From Lota lota (lineage: Eukaryota > Chordata > Actinopteri > Gadiformes > Lotidae): 64,000 bases of DNA. The translations under genes and the position numbers were made by a program. The notes under the pieces are model-generated. The model worked only from the letters and a program-made list of their open reading frames with translations. It did not search any database and had not been told where the DNA came from. Shown piece after piece: positions 27,101 through 37,981 of this stretch. The stretch is taken from the NCBI GenBank assembly GCA_026745465.1, contig JACYXH010000209.1:246501-310500 (forward strand). Reading direction: 5' to 3'. Every line of letters begins with the position of its first letter. Position 1 is the first letter of the stretch.

Positions 27101-30100
27101 AAAATAATTTATTGATTTAAAATCACCCTGTTGGGTTAATTTCCCAATAATGACCGGCTAGCTGTACATTATCCCTTAAATAACATTCCCCTTAAACTGT
27201 CATGGCAACACACTAATATGTTGTATTATTCCTATGAAAGAATATATTCATGACTATTAACTTTATGGATGTAAATCGGTTCACTGTCCTCTGATATGGA
27301 ACTTGTGGTGTAACTGTTTATTGAGTCAAACTGACCTGAGAGTTTCCAGTGTACAGTGTGGACTCCCCAGTCCAGCAGAGAGCAGATTCACTCCTGAATC
27401 CTGCAGCCAATTGGTACTCAGGTCCAGCTCTCTCAGACTAGAGGAGTTGGATCTGAGAACGGAGGCAAGAGCTTCACAGCATCTCTCTGACAGACGACAG
27501 CCATTCAGCCTTCACACAAAATAAACAGGAACTTGTTAGAAACAAGTAGGAAGTTAATGTTAATTAATCAAATGTAAAATGTCGAATCTGTTGTTGTTTA
27601 GTTGTCTTTGAAAAGTGATCTGAGAATAATAAGATCTTTTTTATATTCTAGTATTGTGTATATTGTGTTGTATGTATTGTCATTAGGGCTGTAGATCGAT
27701 ATATATTTTTTTAACTTATTAGTGCACAACTTGCTGTGATTAATCGCCATTTTTCACAAATTTTCCTCTCAAGAGTTAAGTTTGTAAAAATATATATTTA
27801 AAGTAAGATTCATGGAATTATTGTATAATCAACACAAAGGAAGTATTTTTAATGCAATTATTATTGTTTAATAGCATCTTTTTTTTACTTTCAACACAAA
27901 TTCAATAATACAGATTTTCTCCTGTAATTATTGGAGAGATTCACTGGGGTTTAAAGAAAGTATAAGCAGTACAGGCCTACATTCCGAGGGACATTCATGT
28001 GTCACTCATTTACACCATCTGCTGCCCCTGAGATGAACCCCTGTTACTTAGCTGAATCCAAGTTGGCCCCTAAAAAGCTGTAAACCTCTCTATAACTGGC
28101 CCACTTCATCCTGAGAGGAAGAGAAGGGGAGGGCTTTATGATATAAAGAAGAATGGAGCCCCCTTCAGTCTTTCTCTCACTTTACTTATACCGTATTTTC
28201 CGCACTATAAGGCGCACTTAAAAGCCTTTAATTTTCTCAAAAAACGACAGTGCGCCTTATAATCCGGAGCGCCTTATCTATGGATCAAGGCGCTCTGTCA
28301 AAATGTTTCAGTGTGAAAAAACAATAAAAACAATTTAATAAAATGTTTCAGTACGACTGGTAAACTACAAAGCCGCACCGCTTGCAGCATTACGGCTACC
28401 GTAGTCAGTAAACACCGGTACTGTGCTTCCTCACAGTCCCACACCACTTGTGTGTGTATAAAGACCCCACAATGGCACCTTTCAAGAGACACGCTTACGA
28501 CGCAGAGTTCAAGCTCAAGGCTGTCGGTCACGCAGTACAATATGGGAATAGAGCAGCAGCGAGAGAATTCAACATTAATGAATCAATGGTACGGAAGTGG
28601 AGGAAGCAAGAAGATGACCTGCGCCAAGTAAAAAAGACTACACAGAGTTTCCGAGGGAACAAAGAGAGATGGCCACAGTGAGAGGACAAACTCGAACAGT
28701 GGGTTGTTGAACAGAGAGCAGCAAGTAGAAGCGTCTCTACAGTCACTATTCGAATGAAGGCAACAGCGCTAGCACGGGACATGAACATCGATGAATTTCG
28801 AGGCGGTCCTTCTTTGTTAAGGTTTTGAACTAGGACCCAAACGCAAGACACGGAAACCAAAAGGGTGCGGGTTGAAAAAAGATTTATTGTCCAAAGTACA
28901 GGCAAGGGCAAGGCAGGCGGGTAGTCCAGCAGGCAGTAGGCAGGCGGGGAGTCAGGCAGGCGGGTAGTCGAGCAGGCAGTAGTCAACGAGGAAGACAGGC
29001 AGGCAGGAACTAGGAACAGGAACGGGGAGCGGGAACGAGGAACAGGAGCGGGAACAGGAACGGGAGCGGAACCCGTAACGGGAACAAGAACGGGAGTGGG
29101 ACCCGAAAACAAGAAGTGGCGGGGACGTAGTTACCATGAGAGATAAACAACTAACGAACTAGCACTGGCTCTGTGGGGAGCCAGTGCTTTAGTACTGTGG
29201 AGGGTGATTGCTGAATTGTAGACAGGAGTGTAGACCGGAGTGCACGTGGTTAATTGGATGACGGGGAAGTAAACAAATGAGCACATGGTGTAGTGGCACC
29301 GGCTGCCACTAGATGGTGGAGTTTGACAGAAACGGAGAGGGTCACGTTACATTCTTGGTGCTTTCGTTTTATGAAAAGACGTAATCTCTCAATCAAACCC
29401 AGTCAAACGTTTGACTGCAGTATCTTCTATTCTATGCGCCTTATAATCCGGTGCGCCCTATATATGAAAACAGTTCTAAAATAGGCCATTCATTGAAGGT
29501 GCGCCTTATAATCCGGTGCGCCTTATAGTGCGGAAAATACGGTACTGACTTGTGTTAAGGTTGCCTAGTTAATACTACAGTCAAACACTGCCAGCTTTAT
29601 GAATGTAATCCACAATCACATACAGTGGTATTGTTTTCAATTGTTTGAATGTCTGTGTAGAAGTGATGTCATTGTGCTCATGAATGTCACATCTTTGTTA
29701 ACCCATATATATGGTATAGGGATTTGTTTTCTTTGATTATACGTGGCTACTTTACTCGAGATTGTGTTTGTCACACATGTAAACTACCTCAAGCCAGGGA
29801 TGGTTGACAGACAATTTTAATCTCATAAGCACATGGGGTTTCTTTTGTCTGTTTTAAATCAGCCTAATTATAAGGTGATTAATGGATTTTAATCACGTAG
29901 TACTATATCACTGCTCTACATATGATTACACATGAACTGTGAAGTTCAAACTTCGGCTTTCTCGACCTCTCTTAGTTTGTTAAATTGTTGGGTTGTATCC
30001 ACCACATGATCTACAGATTTGCAATTAAACAATCAAGGCCATAAAAATTTGCTTGAAAGTCATATTTATTAAATGCACTACGAGAAATAAGAACAAACCC

Positions 30101-33100
30101 CAGGCCTATATGTTTAATTGCTGGATTAATTTCAAGGCCATTAAAATGAAATATCAGCTTAGAAGGCAATAGTTTGTTAAATGCACTAATATAAATGATA
30201 ATTGAGATTCTGTCATCGTCACTCACGTCCTGAAGTCCTGATTGAATCACAAAAGCCGCATTCATCCTATTTAACAAGTATTATTTTAAGCGCTAACACA
30301 ACAAGAGTTGACTCATTAATTTTCTTCACATAACACAGCTTCATGCGAACTTTGCGCAAAAGTTATAATATAAAAAAATAAGGTGAATTTTGCGTCGTTC
30401 GCACAAGTAGAATCCTGCAAATGTCACGTTGTTCACGTCTTTGCATTGACTTTGTATGTCACTGCGCCACCTGAAGAATTTCCTTTGCTTTTGGTGTGAA
30501 TGCACCTTTAAGCCGTTTTCACACCAGAAGCGAGGGGCTTACCTCGGGCCATCGTTTCTTTCCGCCAGCCTTGGCCGAGATAACCACCATTGCGACTGTA
30601 CTTTCTGACTCTGAACCCAACGCCGTCGTGTCTGGGTCCGTAACGCCAGCCGGGGAATTGTACCGTCTCCTCCAGGAGCTGCGTCTGGATGACTTTTTGT
30701 GATTCAATCAGGACTTCAGGACGTGAGTGACGCTGAGAGAATCTCAAAGCTGACAGGATATCATGACAGAGCATCACACAAAGTTCCAATATTTCAACTC
30801 GAGCGAACACGCAGCCAGCGACGCACGCAAATAAATGTGCGTCTATTCACGTATTTGCATTGTCTTTGTATGTAATTGCGCCGGGCAAAAAAAAATGCTT
30901 TGATTTTGGTGTTAACTAATGTATTTTGGTTTTAACTAATAATAGTCTAATATTACTTTAGAGTAACATAGAACAATTCAGCTTCCTCATTTACATTCAG
31001 CCAGTACCTGGCACACAATAGACGTTTTTTTTTTAACGTGTGACCACACACCTAACACTAGATAAAGAAACGTTTACTTGTTCAGGTCTTTAAGTGTGTG
31101 GAAGGTAGCAATTTATCAAAACTGGAGTTCTCCCAAAATGCAATCGCAATCTCACAATAATTAACATGACACTAGTGTAAACAAACATGGCGGACGGCGG
31201 CCATGCTTTGATAGCTATGCTAGCTTTTGCTAGCTTATTTTTTTCTGAACACCCGTAACAAAAAAATAATAATTATGGACGAGATCATGGAAACGGCTTG
31301 AAAATGGACTGTACATGTTGCACATTGAGTTGGACTCCGAGTATCGCTTTTGCGAAAGGGTTTTGGCTTCTATTGTGATTACTAGTCAGAGTGGCTTCCA
31401 ATTGGCTATCGTCTTTTCCACGTGACAGCCCCTACACTGTGTCCTCGGCTGTCCTCGTGGTTCCTCTCCACTACAGGATATCAGCCATTCCTGGTTTAAA
31501 CTCTGTGCTTGTCTTTTTCCATCGTAACCCAGGAAGGCTAATGGCTCAGATGCTACAGGAAGGAAACAAGACCCAGCTGCCACAGGAAGTTAACAAAACG
31601 CAGACGTTAGCGTGTAAAACGTGGTTTACGTGTTAAAGATTTCTAAATGAACGTGTTCATTTTGACAGCACTTATTGTTATACAGGTTTTTAGTGAACTA
31701 CAGGGATGTGTACTATATAATTATTACTTCTTTATTCTAGTTTTTTTGCATAATGTTTTGCGTGTCTTGTAATACATGTTAAGTGAACCTAAAGATGTTT
31801 TGTATAACTTTTATATTCTAGTATTATGTATATTGTGTTATGTGTATTGTAATACATGTTATTAGTAACCCTACAGAGATGTTTGGTATATTTTAATTTA
31901 TATTCTACTTTTATGTATATTGTGTTATATTTTGTATATACATGTTATAAGTGAACCTACAGAGATGTTTTGTATATTGTTATAACTTTTATATTCTAGT
32001 ATTATCTACATTGTGTTGTGTGTTTTGTAATACATGTCATTAGTGCACCTACAGAGATGTTTTGTATATTATTATAACTTTTATATACTTGTTTTATGTA
32101 TATTTTGTTGTGTATTGTAATACATGTTATTAGCGCACCTACAGAGATGTACTTTTTTGTGTGTTGAGTCATTAGTGCACTTACAGAGATGTTTTGGAGG
32201 CTTTGACCACTGGCAGCAGCCCCAGAAGACCGTCCTCTGAAGCAGAGTATTTCTTCAGGTCAAACACATCCAGCTTCTCTTCTGATGACAGTAAGATGAA
32301 GACCAGAGCTGAATACTGAGCAGGAGAGAGATATTTTCTGGAGAGACTTCCTGATGTCAGGTACTGTTGGATCTCCTCCAGTAGAGAACGGTCGTTCAGC
32401 TCATTCAGACAGTGGAACAGATTGATGCCTCTCTCTGGAGAGAGATCTCCACCTATCTTCTCCTTCATGTAACCGACTATTCCCTGTTGGGTCAGCGGGC
32501 CACTTCCTGTCTGTCCCAGCAGTCCTCGTAGGAGAATCTGATTGGTCTCCAGAGAGAGGCCCAGGAGGAAGCGGAGGAACAAGTCCAGGTGTCCATTCTC
32601 ACTCCGTAAGGCCTTGTCCACAACATTCTGGTAGAGGAGGAGGAGTTCATGTTCCCTGGAGGTTTGTTGTTCTTCTGAGAGCTGATTGACACCAATGTCA
32701 AGGAAGGACAGAACGTAATAAAGGGCAGCCAGAAACTCTTGGATGCTCAGATGGACAAAGCAGAACACCTTGTCCTGGTACAGCCCACACTCCTCTTTAA
32801 AGATCTGGGTGAACACTCCTGAGTGCACTGAGGCTGCTCTGATATCGATGCCACACTCTGCCAGGTCTGCCTCGTAGAAGATCAGGTTTCCTTTCTCCAG
32901 CTGGTAAAAAGCCAGTTTTCCTAGAGTACTAATGATATCCCTGCTCTCTGAACTCCAGTGTGGAGTTGTTTCAGCTATCCCATGATACTTCCTATCCCCC
33001 TGTATGGCCTGAACTCTCAAGAAGTAGATGTACATCTGAGTCACAGTATTGGGCATCTCTTCTCCTGTCTGGGATGTTTTAAAGAAGTCCTCCAGAACTG

Positions 33101-36100
33101 TAGCAGTGATCCAACAGAAGACTGGGATGTGACACATGATGTGGAGGCTTCGTGATGTCTTGACGTGGGAGATGATTGTGCTGGCCAGCGTCTCCTCTCT
33201 GAATCTCTTCTTGAAGTACTCCTCCTTCTGTGGGTCAGTGAACCCTCTCACCTCTGTCACCATGTCAACACACTCAGCAGGGATCTGATTGGCTGCTGCA
33301 GGGCGTGTGGTTATCCAGATGCGAGCGGAGGGAAGCAGGTCGCCCCTGATCAGGTTTGTCAGCAGCACGTCCACCGAGGTGGACTCTGTGACATCAGTCC
33401 AGACCGGGTTGTTCTGGAAGTCCAGAGGAAGTCGACACTCATCCAGACCATCCAAGATGAAGACAACTTGGAACCGGTCGTATCTGCAGATTCCTGCTTC
33501 TTTGGTCTCAACAAAGAAGTGATGAAGAAGTTCCACCAAGCTAAACTTTTTCCCTTTCAGTAAATTCAGCTCTCTGAAAGTGAAGAGAAATGTGAAGTGT
33601 ATGTCGTGGTTGGCTTTGCCTTCAGCCCAGTCCAGAGTGAATTTGTGTGTTAAGATGGTTTTGCCAATGCCGGCCACTCCAGTTGTCATTATTGTTCTGA
33701 TTGGTTGATCTTGTCCAGGTAAGGGTTTAAAGATGTCATCACATTTGATTGGTGTTTCCTTCTTGGCTTGTTTCCTGGAAGCTCTTTCAATCAGTCTGAC
33801 CTCATGTTCCTTATTGACCTCTCCACTGCCTCTCTCTGTGATGAAGAGCTCTGTGTAGAAGTCATTCAGAGCTGTTGGCTGTCCTGCTTTAGCGATTCCC
33901 TCAAACACACACCTGAACTTCTTCTTTAAACGAGACTTGATTTTATGTTGGCACTCAACAGCAGCAGATCCTAAATGAGAAAGTAACAGGAGGCATCAGT
34001 TAGTGGATGGTGACATCAGTGGAAACATGTTAATATTTCCTGTAAATTATGAACTTCATGATATTTAGTGGCTTCATTACTTGTGGTTGTAGAAGCTGGT
34101 CGTGTCTAGGACTGCATGTTACAGATTCAAAATGTTAAGGATTATCTCGTTATTTCAACAGCAATATTATTGGTCTAATGATAGTAACAATGATAGTGAA
34201 TCAGTGGAAAGTGACTTGCTATGCTGATATAATAACATAGTGTTGCATCTCTTCCACTGAGTTATTCTGCTGTTGATCTGCAGTGTAATGTTTAATATTC
34301 TTTAACCTGATACCCCACAATAACCCTACATATCTGGATCAAACCATTTAACTTGATAGACCCACAATAACCCTACATATCTGGATCAAACAATTTAACC
34401 TGATTCTCCCAGAGTAACCCTACATATCTGGATCAAACCATTTAACCTCATGGACCAACAATAACCCAACATATCTGGATCAAACTATTTAACATGATAC
34501 CCCCACAGTTACCCTATTTAACCTCAGACCCCCAGAATAACCCTACATATCTGGATCAAACCATTTAACCCCTAAGAGGAAAGATATCTCCACATTGAAG
34601 AGTTAGAAATTTAGAAATCTCACATCATGTAATTTAGTCTGAACTGTGCAAAAAAATACTGCTCTTCAAAATAAGTATTTAATCTCTGTTTTTAAGATAA
34701 GAGTATCTTCTGCACCTTCCAAATAATTGTCCTCTGTCTTCAAAATAAGAGTATCTTACCGCCCCACAGTGTGTCGGCCAGTTCCTCCTGGTTCATCTCC
34801 ATCAGGCAGAGCTTTGTGATGTCTACCACTCCCTCTATGGCGCGCCTCCTCTGCTCCTTGTTCTTACCATCCACCTCCTCCTCCTCCTCCTCCTTCTGAC
34901 TCTCTGAGAATTGTGGGTAATCTGGGAAGAGAACTCTCCAGAGCTTCTTCAGCTCCTTGTCTAGAAAAGCGTGTGCATTCTCCTCAGCCCTCTGGAACAG
35001 AACAAACATCAAGGAGAACTTTACTCTGAACTAACTGAGGACATCAGAAGCATCTGTCCTAGATTCACGTCCCGCTGGTCTAAAGAGGGAAGCCTGGAGA
35101 CTATTAGCACCACAAGAGATGCTTTTTAATGTTCATGTAGAGCTAAAGTTAAATGTCTTTGTGATATACACACCTTGATTAGCTCTGTTTGATGCTGCTG
35201 TACATACTGAGCACTGGTAACCTTTGACCTCTGCTGTTGTTGTCTGTGGTGAAAACACACAATCTATTGTATTTCCTTTGACTTGTGAAGATCAGTATCA
35301 GTAGAGTCTGAAAACAACCAACTGGTCTGTTTTCATTGCCTGTTTGAAACTCCTACCTCTCCTCTCTGGATGGGCGTCCATCTTTAAAGTTAGGAGGTCT
35401 CGCCATAGACCAGTCACTCTTCATGGAGACACAGCTGGGTCCAGGGGAGTCTGCTCTCTCCTGTCTCCTTCTAGAAAAAAAAAACACCATCTTGAAGTTA
35501 GGATTTGTGTCGTTTCTTTGATCATTTATTGCAGGATTGTTCAACTTTTTTCTTACTAGGGTCAGGTTATTGTTATTATTGCATTGAAGCACTGATATAT
35601 GAACATAAGAAAACAACACTAAATACTCTTCATACTGTGCATAGAGAGTGTTGATTCACAATGTGTTTATCTAACATAGAAAATAGGGCAATCGGTTTAT
35701 AAATTTCTACACCGATCTGTGTTATTCATTCATGTATTCTGTTCTTCAAAAAATAGCTTCACCTCAAAAGATAAATTCAAACTGATTAAATGAATAAGGC
35801 AGATCGAAAGACAGTTTAACCTGAAACCTATACAAATCTGCTATAATATGTCTTATGATTAATTTAATTCAAACTACAACAGGACATTGGTACTGTTTGG
35901 ATAGACTGTTCTTCACCTTATCATCGGTTTCTACATCTCCAAGGACAGCTAGGTTTCGGTCCTGTGAAGGGTTTCTTATTTGGACCAAGAAGCGACACGG
36001 AGGGAGGCTATGGTACTGCTCTCTGGTTCCCAACAGGACCGGGCCGTTATAGCACCCTCTGGTGGTCGTTCAGAGAGGTTCTGCACTTTGATTCAACCAG

Positions 36101-37981
36101 CATCAGAACCATCGGGTGTGTTCCATTGAAGCTGGACTGATGCGTGATGGGGTGCCGTCTCAAATTGTGTTCTTCTGTTACTGTGATAGCCGTGTTGCAG
36201 ATCAACATATGGGCTTTGGTCCCTCATTACTAAACTGATATTTCACAGTCCACTCCTCGTAGAAATGTGACTTTTAATTGTCTACCTTTCGCCTTTCCAA
36301 TGTGGACGACTTTTTAGCTCTGGAAATGCTTTGCCACAGCAGAGACAGACGTTGGCCCACGCACAGAGAGGGCGGGTCTTAGGGGCGGGACAAAGCTGAC
36401 AAAACTGTTTCCTATTGGCTCCATGGGCCAGATCAAAATGATCCGCGTGCTGCCGGTTGAAAAGGCCTGATTTATTAGCTGAATCCTCACCTTTTCTTAG
36501 AAGGTTGGTGAACTCCATCTTTAAAGTTAATAGGAATACTCATAGACCTGTCACTCTTCATGGAGACACAGCTGGGTCCAGGGGAGTCTGCTCTCTTCTG
36601 CCTCCTTCTAGAAAAACAAACACCATCTGGAAGTTAGGATTTGTGGATGTCGTTTAATTTGACCATTTATTGCAGGACTATTCAATTACTTATTATGAGG
36701 GCCAGATTATTGAAATAGAAAGATAAGGGGGGGGGGGGGCAGAAAAATTAAGTCATTATTGCATTTAAGCATTTACATGTTGATATAAGAGCATACTGAA
36801 TACCCTTCATTCTGTGCATAAAGAGTGTTAATTCACAATGTGTTTAGCTAACATAGAAATTAGGGCAGTCAGTTTAAACATTCCCACACAGACCTGTGTT
36901 ATTCTTCATGTATTCTGTTCTTCAACAAACCACTTCACCTCAAAAGATAAATTCAAACTGATTAAATGAATAAGGCAGATCAAAAGACAGTTTAACCTGA
37001 AACCTATACAAATCTGCTACAAGATGTCTTATGATTCATTTCATTCAAACTACAACTGGACATTGGTACTGTTCGGATAGACTGTTCTTCACCTTATCAT
37101 CAGTCTCTACATCTCCAAGGATAGCTAGCATGTGGTCCTGTGAAGGGTTTCTTATTTGGACCAAGAAGCGACACAGAGGGAGGCTATGGTTCTGCTCTCT
37201 GGTTCCCAACAGGACCGGGCCGTTATAGCACCCTCTGGTGGTCGTTCAGAGAGGTTCTGCACCTTGATTCAACCAGCATCAGAACCATCGGGTGTGTTCC
37301 ATTGAAGCTGGACTGATATGTGATGAGGTGCCGTCTCACATTGTGTTCTTCTGTTACTGTGATAGCCGTGTTGCAGATCAACATATGGGATTTGGTCCCT
37401 CATTACTACACTGATATTTCACAGTCCACTCCTCGTAGAAATGTGACTTTTAATTGACTACCTTTCACCTTTTCAATGTGGACAACCACTTTTTAGCTCT
37501 GGAAACGCTTTGCCACAGCAGAGACAGACGTTGGCCCACGCACAGAGAGGTCATAGGGGCGGGACTAAGTGGACAAAACGGTTTCCTATTGGCTCCGTGG
37601 GCCGGATCAAAATGATCTGTGGGCCGCCAGTTGAAAAAGCCTGATTTATTAGCTGAATCCTCACCTTTTCTTAGAAGGTGGGTGGTTTCCATCTTTAAAG
37701 TTAGTAGGAATACCCATAGAGCGGTCACTCTTCATGGAGACACAGCTGGGTCCAGGGGAGTCTGCTCTCTCCTGCTGCTCTGGGCTTCAACACAACACAC
37801 ACACAGCTTTTACTCAGACTAATGATGGAGTGATGATATATCACTGCTGAGCTCTGAGATGGACAACAGTTACAGACAGTGAGAGATCCTCTTCTTACCT
37901 CTTAGCTTTGCTCTGGCGGCCATGTTCCCCAGACAGAGTGGTTTTAGAGGTAAGACCCCCCTCCTCTCTCTCCTCATTCAT
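15968..37981 (-). CDS. NLRC3-like NOD-like receptor with FISNA, NACHT, LRR and B30.2 domains (NLR 1)
   Basis: Thirteen coding exons on the minus strand: 37981-37899, 37784-37665, 36607-36491, 35470-35357, 35243-35174, 34991-34760, 33970-32185, LRR exons 27509-27336, 22619-22446, 20831-20658, 20171-19998 and 18068-17895, then 17721-17675 and 16515-15968. That is 13 exons plus a terminal B30.2 exon, 14 segments in all; all have GT/AG borders. Lengths sum to 3987 nt and every phase joins, giving 1328 aa. Order: short charged start (MNEEREEGG), three [14 protein letters not shown] repeats, a conserved pre-FISNA exon, FISNA, NACHT with Walker A GVAGIGKT (about 343-350) and Walker [10 protein letters not shown] (about 416-424), five LRR exons, a 47-nt linker and PRY-SPRY. 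The fish-expanded NLR-C family is thought to be cytosolic sensors. The ligand is unknown. No disabling change is seen. Confidence 0.88.
17085..17545. repeat. 41-bp minisatellite in the NLR 1 intron
   Basis: Tandem units of about 41 bp with the core TACATAGACATGTACTCATA, roughly 10-11 copies, some shortened. NLR 2 has the same array at 58150-58325 with fewer copies, so copy number has diverged since the genes duplicated. Confidence 0.88.
17675..17721 (-). CDS. NLR 1 47-nt linker exon
   Basis: Bounded by CCCCCAG and GTAAGTG. It encodes [15 protein letters not shown] between the last LRR and B30.2. Its counterpart in NLR 2 is 58470-58516, also 47 nt. The length shifts the phase from 2 to 1, as the B30.2 exon requires. 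Confidence 0.85.
17895..18068 (-). CDS. NLR 1 last LRR exon
   Basis: 174 nt encoding [18 protein letters not shown] and [16 protein letters not shown], a variant leucine-rich repeat typical of the last LRR exon in fish NLRs. The acceptor CAG is immediately preceded by the (TG)n tract at 18071-18160. Confidence 0.88.
18069..18160. repeat. (CA)n tract at the 3' splice site of the last LRR exon
   Basis: About 45 CA units; on the transcribed strand this is (UG)n running straight into the CAG acceptor, replacing a normal polypyrimidine tract. Confidence 0.92.
18535..19765. repeat. Minisatellite with telomere-like hexamers
   Basis: About 15 units of roughly 73-86 bp: TCACATCAGCTGGCCAG, TTACATAACATATAACATAC, ACTAGCAGTTAACAGGACAG, then one to three CCCTAA hexamers. 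Units differ mainly by 6-bp hexamer steps and a 2-bp deletion. The last two units carry an alternative central segment. Confidence 0.9.
19998..20171 (-). CDS. NLR 1 LRR exon (fourth)
   Basis: 174 nt between acceptor GTGAAG and donor GTCAGT, encoding [18 protein letters not shown] and a second LRR half. It is 97% or more like the other phase-2 LRR exons by eye, and open in frame. Confidence 0.87.
20658..20831 (-). CDS. NLR 1 LRR exon (third)
   Basis: 174-nt LRR exon, same borders and phase as its neighbours, open in frame. The short intron sequence around it (20172-20657) shares its first ~40 bp with the flank of the next exon, a sign of exon-plus-flank duplication. Confidence 0.87.
21059..21613. 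repeat. 21-bp minisatellite
   Basis: About 26 copies of CCCACCACCGCATAGACACAG with GCA/GTA/ACA variants. The unit length is a multiple of three, so three minus-strand frames stay open by chance; I do not consider it coding. It lies in an NLR 1 intron just before the 4.89-kb duplication. Confidence 0.92.
22446..22619 (-). CDS. NLR 1 LRR exon (second)
   Basis: 174 nt, open in phase 2. It encodes [18 protein letters not shown] and [17 protein letters not shown]. It differs from the exon at 27336-27509 by one synonymous base (third position of a Ser codon). Confidence 0.87.
23303..24654 (+). mobile_element. pogo/Tigger-like DNA transposon, copy 1 (internally deleted, with nested insertion)
   Basis: Terminal inverted repeats CCGTATTTTCCGCACTATAA and complement are flanked by TA on both sides, as expected of the Tc1/mariner superfamily. 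The frame from 23584 to 23793 encodes [17 protein letters not shown] and [18 protein letters not shown], a helix-turn-helix DNA-binding domain of the pogo/CENP-B-Brinker kind. The DDE catalytic part is missing. About 540 bp (about 23929-24466) is absent from copy 3 and is an insertion, with a GCACTGGCTC hairpin near 24285. Confidence 0.75.
25330..25843. repeat. Hairpin-forming repeat with 37-bp inverted arms
   Basis: GTCACTCACGTCCTGAAGTC at 25330 onward returns as its complement at 25807-25843, extending imperfectly outward. The interior has ATTCACACCAGAAGCGA-type sequence seen in fish Harbinger-like elements. I read it as a non-autonomous DNA element; the family is uncertain. The copy in unit 2 is at 30218-30731. 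Confidence 0.55.
27336..27509 (-). CDS. NLR 1 LRR exon (first)
   Basis: 174-nt LRR exon carried by duplication unit 2. It is the first LRR exon after the NACHT exon in the transcript and open in phase 2. If the duplication is an assembly artefact, the true gene has one LRR exon fewer. Confidence 0.83.
28191..29542 (+). mobile_element. pogo/Tigger-like transposon, copy 2
   Basis: Part of duplication unit 2 and the same as copy 1, including the truncated DNA-binding frame (28472-28681) and the nested ~540-bp insertion. It arose with the tandem duplication, not by a separate insertion. Confidence 0.78.
31680..32184. repeat. Minisatellite spreading the NACHT exon splice-donor sequence
   Basis: Five or six degenerate units of about 90-100 bp, each with CCTACAGAGATGTTTTGTATA. 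On the minus strand this reads AAAACATCTCTGTAGGTGCA, matching the last exon bases and donor of the NACHT exon (ACATCTCT|GTAAGTGCA). The array directly abuts the exon. Confidence 0.8.
32185..33970 (-). CDS. NLR 1 FISNA-NACHT exon
   Basis: 1786 nt from acceptor CATTTAG|GA to donor ATCTCT|GTAAGT. FISNA comes first (about residues 246-320, [15 protein letters not shown] and [12 protein letters not shown]). The P-loop GVAGIGKT, the acidic Walker B stretch [15 protein letters not shown] and the sensor [12 protein letters not shown] follow. The winged-helix and helical domains carry [18 protein letters not shown]. It ends with [12 protein letters not shown], typical of the exon end in fish NLR-C genes. 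NACHT ATPases bind ATP or dATP and drive oligomerisation. The open frame runs 4 nt past the donor to a stop, which splicing avoids. Confidence 0.92.
34300..34570. repeat. 45-bp-class minisatellite
   Basis: Six units with TAACCCTACATATCTGGATC followed by AAACCATTTAACCTGAT. It lies in an NLR 1 intron. Confidence 0.85.
34760..34991 (-). CDS. NLR 1 pre-FISNA exon
   Basis: 232 nt encoding [20 protein letters not shown], an acidic stretch (EEEEEE) and [12 protein letters not shown]. This conserved helical segment is found N-terminal to FISNA in many fish NLRC3-like proteins and has been compared to death-fold domains. The fold is inferred from that family, not from visible motifs. Confidence 0.85.
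35357..37784 (-). CDS. NLR 1 N-terminal repeat exons (three tandem copies)
   Basis: Exons 37784-37665 (120 nt), 36607-36491 (117 nt) and 35470-35357 (114 nt) each encode (K/Q)(R/E)(R/K)[14 protein letters not shown] followed by a NFKDG stretch and a basic end. Lengths are all multiples of three, so copy number can change without frame loss. The introns after them are also duplicates: 35480-36490 and 36610-37664 align along their whole length. Exons 37981-37899 (start) and 35243-35174 (Gln-rich) flank the set. Confidence 0.87.

Larger units (their letters stand above)
26561..31455. repeat. 4.89-kb tandem duplication, unit 2
   Basis: Repeats unit 1 base for base, apart from a 2-bp shorter AT run (about 27702), a 7-T expansion (about 31027-31033) and a few substitutions. 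That makes it 4895 bp against 4890. It ends at CTCGGCTGTCCT before CGTGGTTCC. The unique sequence up to 31680 is NLR 1 intron without other features. Confidence 0.95.

Noticed and set aside
32181..33908. NACHT frame as a single-exon gene
   Set aside because: Proper acceptor at 33970, donor at 32185 and matching phases place it as an internal exon.
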